10,707 bases of DNA. Source: Candidatus Gastranaerophilales bacterium HUM_12 (GTDB lineage Bacteria; Cyanobacteriota; Vampirovibrionia; Gastranaerophilales; Gastranaerophilaceae). Made by a program: the position numbers and the translations under genes. The notes under the pieces are model-generated. The model saw only the letters and a program-made list of their open reading frames with translations. It ran no database searches and was not told the origin of the DNA. Below are positions 1 to 4,751 of this stretch, piece by piece; position 1 is the stretch's first letter; the number at the start of each line of letters is the position of its first letter. The stretch covers positions 1 to 10,707 of the forward strand of contig DABJ01000046.1 in the NCBI GenBank assembly GCA_002102825.1, given 5' to 3'.

Positions 1-122
1 GAACCATCATTTATACAAATAATTTCAATATCTTTCAATGTTTGATTTACAAGGCTATCTAGACATCTTTTTAAAAGTTTTTCGACATTATAAACTGGCA
101 CAATTATAGAAACTTTAATCAT
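1..122 (-). CDS. Family 2 glycosyltransferase, N-terminal fragment (cut by window edge)
   Basis: Reading leftward from an ATG at 120-122, the frame stays open to the window edge and gives about 40 residues. It begins MIKVSIIVPVYNVEKLL and ends ...IICINDGS, the first beta-strand and nucleotide-binding start of a GT2 (GT-A fold) glycosyltransferase. GT2 enzymes move a sugar from a nucleotide-sugar donor to a growing glycan at the cytoplasmic face of the membrane. The start is supported by an AAAGGA Shine-Dalgarno site at 127-132, 4 bases upstream. The start overlaps the stop of the upstream GT2 gene by 8 bases (ATGATTAA), so the two are probably translationally coupled in one leftward operon. 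The fragment is a close paralogue of the other two GT2 genes here. The donor-binding DxD motif and the acceptor half lie outside the window, so sugar specificity cannot be stated. Confidence 0.9.
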   Translation of the reverse strand, partial: MIKVSIIVPVYNVEKLLKRCLDSLVNQTLKDIEIICINDG

Positions 123-978
123 TTGTATCCTTTCTTACAAAAATTGGTATAAAATCAAAAAGAAGATAAAAAATTTTGTTATCCCTTTCTTTTATTTTAA
201 ATAAAGGAATTTTAAATATTTCTTTTGAATATTTAACAATAGTACATTCTCTTTTTCCTAATTTTAAATTATTTTCTTTGAAGAATTTTATCATTTGTTT
301 TTTAGCAAGATAATTATCTTGTTGTTTTTTCTTAGACGTTTTCTTTACTATTGAAGATTTATTTACTCGATAATAGTAATTGGTATTTGGTGTTGTAACA
401 ATAATATTAGATTTTTTAATAATATGTGGTAGCCAAATAACATCTTCAAAATAAACACCGGATTTGAATTCTTCATCTTTTAACAATGTTGATTTATATA
501 ATTTATTCCACACATAGCAAATTTTTGGAGTATTGCAACAATTCATTTTATCTTGCAAATTTGTATAAATTTTTTCTTCTGAATATTTTATTCTGTATTT
601 TGTATTGCGTTTTCTCCAACGAATAATAGATGCTGTACTAATATCAGCATTATTTTTAATAGCAACATTATATAATTTTTCAAAAAAATCTAAATCAACC
701 CAGTCGTCTGAATCAACAAATCCAATATATTTACCTTGAGCGATATTCATTCCTGAATTTCTTGCAGCAGATAAGCCTGAATTTTTCTGATTGATTATTT
801 TTATTCTCAAATCTTGTTTTGCATAATTATTTAATATTTCAAATGATTTATCAGTTGAACCATCGTTTACACAAATAATTTCGATGTCTTTCAATGTTTG
901 ATTTGTTAGGCTATCAAGACATTTTTCTAAAAATTTTTCAACGTTATAAACTGGCACAATTATACTAACCTTAACCAT
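115..978 (-). CDS. Family 2 glycosyltransferase (GT-A fold)
   Basis: This complete 287-residue GT2 glycosyltransferase is probably involved in capsule, lipopolysaccharide or other surface-glycan assembly. The GT-A domain fills residues 1-110. It shows VSIIVPVYN at 4-12, the nucleotide-binding NDGSTD at 38-43, the GLSAARN loop at 68-74 and the DSDD (DxD-type metal/donor site) at 89-92. An FED-x-x-W element at 177-182 probably supplies the catalytic base region. The C-terminal 90 residues are basic and poorly conserved, and probably face acceptor or membrane. No transmembrane helix is obvious. The ATG at 976-978 follows an AGGA at 989-992 with a longish 10-base spacer. The gene is transcribed divergently from the XRE regulator gene, with a good sigma70-type promoter in between. 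It is followed by a second GT2 gene that overlaps it by 8 bases. Family assignment is firm; donor and acceptor are unknown. Confidence 0.92.
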   Translation of the reverse strand: MVKVSIIVPVYNVEKFLEKCLDSLTNQTLKDIEIICVNDGSTDKSFEILNNYAKQDLRIKIINQKNSGLSAARNSGMNIAQGKYIGFVDSDDWVDLDFFEKLYNVAIKNNADISTASIIRWRKRNTKYRIKYSEEKIYTNLQDKMNCCNTPKICYVWNKLYKSTLLKDEEFKSGVYFEDVIWLPHIIKKSNIIVTTPNTNYYYRVNKSSIVKKTSKKKQQDNYLAKKQMIKFFKENNLKLGKRECTIVKYSKEIFKIPLFKIKERDNKIFYLLFDFIPIFVRKDTND

Positions 979-1006
979 TTTATTTAATTCCTAAAAAGTT
1001 ACATTT

Positions 1007-1035
1007 TTATCACTATTAATAATAAATAATACAAT
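1007..1035 (+). promoter_or_regulatory. Tentative promoter for the XRE regulator / GT8 / GT2 operon
   Basis: TTATCA (1007-1012) and TACAAT (1030-1035) are 17 bases apart on the plus strand. If real, transcription would start near 1042 and the inverted repeat at 1064-1082 would lie in the leader. Its -10 overlaps the -10 of the leftward promoter on the other strand, so the two operons would compete for polymerase. The -35 matches only four of six consensus bases, so confidence is low. Confidence 0.3.
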
Positions 1036-1054
1036 AACAAAGTTTAAAAGTAAA
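1026..1054 (-). promoter_or_regulatory. Sigma70-like promoter for the leftward glycosyltransferase operon
   Basis: On the minus strand TTTACT (1049-1054) and TATTAT (1026-1031) are separated by exactly 17 bases, close to the TTGACA-17-TATAAT consensus. The predicted transcript start near 1019 leaves a leader of about 40 bases before the GT2 start at 978. The same layout, TTTACA-17-TATTAT with ATTG just before the -10, precedes murA in this window, which supports this as the genome's housekeeping promoter form. In an AT-rich spacer a chance match is possible. Confidence 0.55.
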
Positions 1055-1063
1055 CATTATTGT

Positions 1064-1082
1064 CCTATTTTAAGAAAACAGG
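1064..1082. promoter_or_regulatory. Inverted repeat, candidate autoregulatory operator at the XRE gene
   Basis: CCTATTTT (1064-1071) and AAAACAGG (1075-1082) are inverted copies with one mismatch and a 3-base centre. TTGT on the left (1060-1063) and ACAA on the right (1085-1088) extend the symmetry. The right arm contains the CAGGG ribosome binding site of the XRE gene, whose ATG begins at 1089. Dimeric XRE repressors typically bind such dyads and often repress their own gene, so this is a natural operator candidate. It could instead act as an mRNA hairpin masking the ribosome site. Confidence 0.45.
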
Positions 1083-1088
1083 GTACAA

Positions 1089-1412
1089 ATGCATATAGAT
1101 AAAAATTTTATTGGTAAAAAGATTAAACAAGCTAGAAAGAAAATAAAACTTTCTCAGGCTGAACTTGCAGAAAAAGTTGACCTTTCAGATAAGCATATTG
1201 GAAGAATTGAGGCAGGAAAATACCTCCCAAATTTTTTGAATTTTGTAAAAATAATGGAAGTTTTGAATATTGATTTTTCTGATTTTGGTTTAAACATTCA
1301 TAAAGTTAATGATGAAAGTAGAAAAGAACTCTTAGAGCTTATTTACTCCGCAAATGATAAAGAAATAAATCTGTATTTGAAATTAATTAAAACTTTAAAA
1401 GAGAATATTTAA
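1089..1412 (+). CDS. XRE-family helix-turn-helix transcriptional regulator
   Basis: This 107-residue protein has a Cro/C1-type (HTH_3) DNA-binding domain at about residues 8-65. LSQAELAEKVDLSDKHIGRIE (21-41) forms the two helices of the HTH, followed by the GKYLPNF turn typical of the family. The tail (75-107) is predicted helical and charged and may mediate dimerisation; no ligand or protease domain is present. The start is the first ATG, 5 bases after CAGGG. The gene is first in a rightward operon with a GT8 and a GT2 glycosyltransferase; its TAA abuts or overlaps the next gene. The location in a divergent glycosyltransferase control region, with a dyad directly upstream, suggests it controls itself and possibly the surface-glycan genes on both sides. 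That role is inference; the fold is clear. Confidence 0.88.
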   Translation: MHIDKNFIGKKIKQARKKIKLSQAELAEKVDLSDKHIGRIEAGKYLPNFLNFVKIMEVLNIDFSDFGLNIHKVNDESRKELLELIYSANDKEINLYLKLIKTLKENI

Positions 1413-1426
1413 TGGAGAAGAATTTT

Positions 1427-2353
1427 ATGGGTTATATAAATATTTGTCTTTCAACAGATGATAATTATAGCAAATATGCAGGGGTTGTTATTTGTTCTAT
1501 TCTTTTGAAATCAAATTCTTTTGATGTTTTGAATTTTTATATTCTTGATGGAAATATTTCAGATGAAAATAAAAATAAAATCGAACAATTAAAACGAATT
1601 CGTGATTTTAATCTAAAATTTGTGCAAATAGATGAAAATTTATTTGAAACTTATAAAAAAATTAAAACCCATTCTTATATTTCTTTGTCAACATTTTATA
1701 GATTAAAATTGGCTTCTTTATTGCCAGATGTAGAAAAAGTTTTGTATCTTGATTGTGATGTTGTCGTTAATGATGATATTGAACAACTTTATAATACCGA
1801 TATTACAGATTATTATGCAGCAGGTGTTATGGATACGGCAATGAAATCTAGTGGTTGGGTTCCAAAGTTGGAAAAAGATAATTTATACTTCAATGCCGGT
1901 GTTTTGTTGTTCAATTTGGAAAAAATAAGACAAGATAATATAGAACAAAAATTTGAAGCATATACAACCGAAAATATTGATAATATTAGAGTTGGTGACC
2001 AACAAATTATAAATGTTGTTTGTCAGGGCAAAATTAAACAATTACCATCTGCTTGGAATGTTCAATCAAGCAATTTCATTAATCGTTCTGATTATACAAA
2101 TAATCCGAAAATTGTTCATTATGTCGGCAAACAAAAACCGTGGATTTTTGGTTCAATGAATTATTGGAAAAATCTTTATTTTGATGTTTTAGACAAAACT
2201 CCGTGGAAAATTCCAGAAAATGAAAAATTAAAATGGACTAAGGAAAATCAAAAAGCTTCTATTTTGAATTACATAAAATACAGACCATTGTTTATGTTTC
2301 GTCCAAGATTTTATAAAGCAATTTATTATACTTATTTTAAGAAAGGAAATTAA
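1427..2353 (+). CDS. Family 8 glycosyltransferase (LgtC/WaaJ-like)
   Basis: A retaining GT8 glycosyltransferase, a family that includes LPS galactosyl- and glucosyltransferases using UDP-sugars. From the preferred start it is 308 residues. Family landmarks (this numbering) are ICLSTDDNY at 6-14, the metal-binding DxD as LYLDCDVVV at 106-114 (DCD 109-111), FNAGV at 155-159, GDQ at 190-192 and the C-terminal HYVGKQKPW (231-239), the H-x3-GxxKPW UDP-binding signature. The basic, aromatic C-terminus (RPLFMFRPRFYKAIYYTYFKK) probably associates with the membrane. An ATG at 1412 overlaps the regulator's stop (TAATG) and would add five residues, but the ATG at 1427 has GGAG(AAG) at 1414-1420 upstream and gives the usual family N-terminus, so I prefer it. 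The following GT2 gene starts directly after the stop. Family is certain; the sugar is unknown. Confidence 0.93.
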   Translation: MGYINICLSTDDNYSKYAGVVICSILLKSNSFDVLNFYILDGNISDENKNKIEQLKRIRDFNLKFVQIDENLFETYKKIKTHSYISLSTFYRLKLASLLPDVEKVLYLDCDVVVNDDIEQLYNTDITDYYAAGVMDTAMKSSGWVPKLEKDNLYFNAGVLLFNLEKIRQDNIEQKFEAYTTENIDNIRVGDQQIINVVCQGKIKQLPSAWNVQSSNFINRSDYTNNPKIVHYVGKQKPWIFGSMNYWKNLYFDVLDKTPWKIPENEKLKWTKENQKASILNYIKYRPLFMFRPRFYKAIYYTYFKKGN

Positions 2354-3211
2354 ATGTCAAAAGTTTCTGTTGTTGTTCCTGTGTATAATGTCGAAAAACT
2401 ATTACAAAGATGTTTAAACAGCTTAATAAATCAATCTTTGCATGATATTGAAATTATTTGTATAAATGATGGTTCAACAGATAAATCTTTAGAAATATTG
2501 AAATCTTTTGCTAATAAAGATAAGAGAATTACTGTAATTGATAAACAAAATGAAGGACTTTCTGTTGCCAGAAATGTTGGACTTGAAAAAGCCCAAGGTG
2601 AATTTGTGGCATTTTTGGATTCAGATGACTGGGTTGATTTAGATTTTTATGAAAAATTGTACAATTCTGCAGTTAATAACAATGCAGATATTGCAGTAGC
2701 AGGAATTATTAGAACAAAGACTAATAAAAAAACTTTTATTCTTGAATATAATAAAGAAGAAGTTACTAGTGATATTTATAAAAAAATAGAACTTTGTGAT
2801 ATTCCGGAGTGTTGTTTTGTTTGGAATAAAATTTACAGATTAGATAAATTGAAAAGTTTAAATATTCAATTTGAAGTTGGTAGAATTTACGAAGATATGA
2901 TTTGGACTCCGCAAGTTTTGTATGCCATGGATAAAATAGTAACTGTTCCTGATACTTATTATTATTATTGGCGTCATGCAAATACTTTGGTTAAAAAGAG
3001 TAATGCAAAAACTGATGCAGATTTGAAGTATGCAAAAGATAAATTTGTAAGTTTTTTCAAAGAGCATAATGTTGATATTGATAAATATTTGGTCAAAGTA
3101 AAAAAATACAAAATCTTCGGAATAACTTTCTTAAAAATTAAACAAAAAGGATATAAAAAAGAATATACTTTGTTAAATTTTGTTAAGGGGGGGGGTAAAA
3201 CCCTCTTATAG
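2354..3211 (+). CDS. Family 2 glycosyltransferase ending in a poly-G tract
   Basis: This 285-residue GT2 enzyme is a close paralogue of the leftward GT2 genes. Motifs are VSVVVPVYN (4-12), INDGSTD (37-43), GLSVARN (68-74), the donor/metal site DSDDW (89-93) and a YEDMIW element matching the FED-x-x-W of its paralogue. The ATG directly follows the GT8 stop, with AGGA at 2344-2347 six bases upstream. The last codons run through nine consecutive G (3187-3195) and then leave the paralogue-like sequence as GGGKTLL before a TAG. The GT2 domain is essentially complete by the tract, so the enzyme may work as it stands. Removing one G would instead join it in frame to the following acyltransferase as one 490-residue protein. 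One extra G would put a TAA right after the tract. The tract is either a phase-variable switch or a homopolymer sequencing error. Confidence 0.9.
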   Translation: MSKVSVVVPVYNVEKLLQRCLNSLINQSLHDIEIICINDGSTDKSLEILKSFANKDKRITVIDKQNEGLSVARNVGLEKAQGEFVAFLDSDDWVDLDFYEKLYNSAVNNNADIAVAGIIRTKTNKKTFILEYNKEEVTSDIYKKIELCDIPECCFVWNKIYRLDKLKSLNIQFEVGRIYEDMIWTPQVLYAMDKIVTVPDTYYYYWRHANTLVKKSNAKTDADLKYAKDKFVSFFKEHNVDIDKYLVKVKKYKIFGITFLKIKQKGYKKEYTLLNFVKGGGKTLL

Positions 3212-3827
3212 CGGTAATCTTATTTTTAAGATTGATAAGAATGGAAAGAGAAAAAGGATATACTTTCCATTAGGATTGAATGTGAGATTTAAAGGTAAGG
3301 GTTCTGTTGTTACTATACGTGAACCTTTTCCAAAATTTAAAAGATGTAAAATAGTTTTAGGTGACAATTGTTCTGTCATAATTGGTTCAACACCATATAG
3401 AGTAAGTAAATTAAAAATATTTGCAAATGCTGAACATTCAAAATGTTTTATTGGTAAAAATAGTTTCTTTTTTAGTGATTCTGAAATTATTTTAAGACCT
3501 GAACCTTATAAAATTGTTTCTATTGGTGATAATTTTATGGCAGGTAAAAATTTACAAATTAGAACGAGTGATGCTCATAGTGTTATAGATTTGTCTAATA
3601 ATAAGCCGGTAAACTTTGCTAAAAATGTAATTATTGGTAATCATGTTTGGCTTGGATATGATGTGACTGTATTAAAAGGTACAAGGATTACAGATGATTG
3701 TGTTGTAGGAACAAAAAGTCTTGTTACAAAAGATTGTTCTGAAAGTTATAGTATTTATGCCGGAATACCTGCAAAGAAAGTTAAAACAAACGTTACTTGG
3801 GATATTAAATATCCCGATGTTTATTAG
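3180..3827 (+). CDS. Left-handed beta-helix acyltransferase (O-acetyltransferase type), 5' end unresolved
   Basis: This open frame of 215 codons encodes a hexapeptide-repeat (LbH) acyltransferase of the WbbJ/maltose-acetyltransferase-like class, which usually transfers acetyl from acetyl-CoA to a sugar hydroxyl. Hexapeptide-like turns run from about residue 55 (KIVLGDN, VIIGS, CFIGKN, VSIGDN) to 185. The TSDAH (129-133) carries the likely catalytic histidine, and the C-terminal signature is VIIGNHVWLGYD, VLKGTRITDDCVVGTKSLVTKD and AGIPAKKVK. The enzyme probably decorates the glycan made by the adjacent glycosyltransferases. The 5' end is odd: the only early start codon is a TTG at 3180 with no ribosome site. 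No ATG occurs in frame until well inside the fold, and the frame begins inside the GT2 gene. It overlaps GT2 by 32 bases across the G9 tract, and with G8 the two fuse. I suspect it is translated as a fusion, at least in part of the population. Confidence 0.85.
   Translation: MLRGGVKPSYSGNLIFKIDKNGKRKRIYFPLGLNVRFKGKGSVVTIREPFPKFKRCKIVLGDNCSVIIGSTPYRVSKLKIFANAEHSKCFIGKNSFFFSDSEIILRPEPYKIVSIGDNFMAGKNLQIRTSDAHSVIDLSNNKPVNFAKNVIIGNHVWLGYDVTVLKGTRITDDCVVGTKSLVTKDCSESYSIYAGIPAKKVKTNVTWDIKYPDVY
3187..3195 (+). repeat. G9 homopolymer at the glycosyltransferase/acyltransferase junction
   Basis: Nine consecutive G occur in a very AT-rich gene, where long G runs are otherwise absent from this window. 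The GT2 frame reads AAG GGG GGG GGT AAA and stops at 3209-3211. The acyltransferase frame reads AGG GGG GGG GTA and stays open to 3827. Poly-G tracts in glycosyltransferase genes are a known substrate for slipped-strand phase variation, for example in Campylobacter and Neisseria. Transcriptional slippage at the tract is a second possibility. Confidence 0.9.
3799..3815. repeat. Perfect 17-base palindrome at the end of the acyltransferase gene
   Basis: GGGATATTAAATATCCC reads the same on both strands around a central A, with arms of 8 bases. It lies in the last codons of the acyltransferase gene (WDIKYP), 13 bases before the -35 of the next gene. It could be an operator, a weak hairpin ending the glycan operon transcript (no clear T-run follows), or a coincidence of coding. 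Confidence 0.4.
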
Positions 3828-3828
3828 C

Positions 3829-3857
3829 TTGATTTTCATGAAAAAATGCGGTATAAT
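3829..3857 (+). promoter_or_regulatory. Near-consensus sigma70 promoter for the 64-residue protein gene
   Basis: TTGATT (3829-3834) and TATAAT (3852-3857), a perfect -10 hexamer, are spaced by exactly 17 bases. The predicted start near 3864 gives a leader of about 29 bases that opens with a small hairpin (TACTG at 3862-3866, CAGTA at 3871-3875). This is the strongest promoter match in the window. Confidence 0.75.
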
Positions 3858-3892
3858 AACTTACTGTAACCAGTATTTTAAGAGGTGTTATT

Positions 3893-4087
3893 ATGGCAGG
3901 TCAAATCACAATTCGTTCAGACAGAGCAACAGATTACAAATTTATGTACAAAGGAGAAGAAGTTGTTCTTAAAGCAGGTACTATTATCAGTATTGCTGAT
4001 GGTTTAGAACATGTTGTTCTTCCTACTTGTGCAATGAAAATTATGAACAATTTGATTGTTGTTAAAGACGATGTAAAAAAGAATTAA
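3893..4087 (+). CDS. Small 64-residue protein of unknown function
   Basis: I do not recognise this family. The protein is 64 residues, without signal peptide, membrane helix or cysteine pair (one Cys, at 46). Its middle alternates hydrophobic and polar residues with glycine turns (YKFMYKGEEVVLKAGTIISIADG), suggesting a compact mainly beta-strand domain. It ends in a charged VKDDVKKN tail. The gene is clearly real: the ATG follows an excellent ribosome site (AGAGGTG at 3881-3887, 5-base spacer), it has its own near-consensus promoter, and an intrinsic terminator follows 27 bases after the stop. That makes it an independently and probably strongly expressed single-gene unit between a glycan cluster and a glyoxalase gene. 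It has no obvious link to either. Candidate roles (structural, nucleic-acid binding, small-partner protein) cannot be separated from sequence alone. Confidence 0.8.
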   Translation: MAGQITIRSDRATDYKFMYKGEEVVLKAGTIISIADGLEHVVLPTCAMKIMNNLIVVKDDVKKN

Positions 4088-4114
4088 TTAACACATAATA
4101 AAAGCACAATTTTT

Positions 4115-4149
4115 AAAGACCGGAAGTGTATTTTCGGTCTTTTATTTTT
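4115..4149 (+). terminator. Intrinsic terminator after the 64-residue protein gene
   Basis: AAAGACCG (4115-4122) pairs perfectly with CGGTCTTT (4135-4142). Weaker inner pairs (GAA with TTT/T) shorten the loop, and TTTATTTTT follows. It lies 27 bases after the stop codon, as expected for a rho-independent terminator. Confidence 0.85.
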
Positions 4150-4201
4150 GAATTATTTCTCGTATTATAAAATAGAAAATTGAAACACAAGGAGAAAATT
4201 T

Positions 4202-4585
4202 ATGAAATTATTACACACAATGATTAGAGTAAAAAATGTTGAAAACAGTTTAAAATTTTATACAGAACTTTTGAATATGAAATTAGACCACAAAAAGAGA
4301 TTAGAAGATTGTTGGTTATATTTTCTAAACGATGAAGATGGTACAACTCAACTAGAATTAACATTCAATGACGAAACTCCGGAAGAGGGTTATAATTTGG
4401 GTAACGGTTTTGGACATTTAGCTTTTTCTGTTGACTCTTTTGACAAATTCACAGAAAAAATGAATTCTCTTGGTTATAAATATCTTTATGAACCGTTTGA
4501 TTTGAATGGCAAAGGTTCAAAAATTGCATTCGTAAAAGACCCAGATGGATATGAAATAGAACTTATTGAAAAAGTTGTTTGGTAA
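4202..4585 (+). CDS. gloA: Lactoylglutathione lyase (glyoxalase I)
   Basis: Glyoxalase I converts the hemithioacetal of methylglyoxal and glutathione to S-lactoylglutathione, the first step of methylglyoxal detoxification in the cytoplasm. The 127-residue protein (E. coli GloA is 135) starts MKLLHTMIRVKNVENSLKFYTELLNMKL and ends DPDGYEIELIEK, both strongly GloA-like. The four metal ligands of the bacterial enzyme are all in place: His5, Glu52 (in QLELTFN), His72 (in GFGHLAFSV) and Glu120 (in YEIELIE). It contains two beta-alpha-beta-beta-beta modules of the vicinal-oxygen-chelate fold and acts as a dimer in characterised homologues. The ATG follows AAGGAG (4189-4194) with a 7-base spacer, and terminators flank the gene on both sides, so it is monocistronic. 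The thiol cofactor in this organism could differ from glutathione. The promoter is not clearly resolved in the AT-rich stretch 4142-4180. Confidence 0.93.
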   Translation: MKLLHTMIRVKNVENSLKFYTELLNMKLDHKKRLEDCWLYFLNDEDGTTQLELTFNDETPEEGYNLGNGFGHLAFSVDSFDKFTEKMNSLGYKYLYEPFDLNGKGSKIAFVKDPDGYEIELIEKVVW

Positions 4586-4597
4586 TAACTTTTTTGT

Positions 4598-4628
4598 AAA
4601 AGGTGAAGTTTAATTCTTCACCTTTTTT
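4598..4628 (+). terminator. Intrinsic terminator after the glyoxalase gene
   Basis: An 11-base perfect stem, AAAAGGTGAAG (4598-4608) with CTTCACCTTTT (4616-4626), encloses a 7-base loop and runs into six T. It begins 12 bases after the stop codon and separates gloA from the murA promoter. The A-run on the left side could let it act in both directions. Confidence 0.92.
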
Positions 4629-4668
4629 ATGGCAAAAAGCCCTTAAAATCTTTACATTATTTAATTTA

Positions 4669-4697
4669 TTTACAACAAAGCATATAGATTGTATTAT
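4669..4697 (+). promoter_or_regulatory. Sigma70-like promoter of murA
   Basis: TTTACA (4669-4674) and TATTAT (4692-4697) are spaced by 17 bases. The predicted transcript start near 4704 leaves a leader of about 47 bases before the TTG start at 4752. Its position rules out the upstream TTG at 4689 as a start on this transcript, since that codon lies between the -35 and -10. Confidence 0.65.
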
Positions 4698-4751
4698 TAT
4701 AAAAGATGTAAAATAACAGTAAGTATGAAAAATTCTCTTTCGGAGGCAAAA

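Noticed and set aside
2955..2970. Tandem TAT/ATT triplets in the rightward GT2 gene as a repeat switch
   Set aside because: A short run coding for tyrosines, also present as YYY in the paralogue; length change in threes would not shift the frame.
2766..3067. Two minus-strand open frames of about 70 codons inside the rightward GT2 gene
   Set aside because: They are antisense to a clear glycosyltransferase; their composition is typical of read-through of AT-rich coding sequence.
3721..3972. An 83-codon plus-strand open frame spanning the end of the acyltransferase gene and the start of the small-protein gene
   Set aside because: It overlaps two better-supported genes in another frame, crosses a strong promoter and has no recognisable domain or ribosome site.
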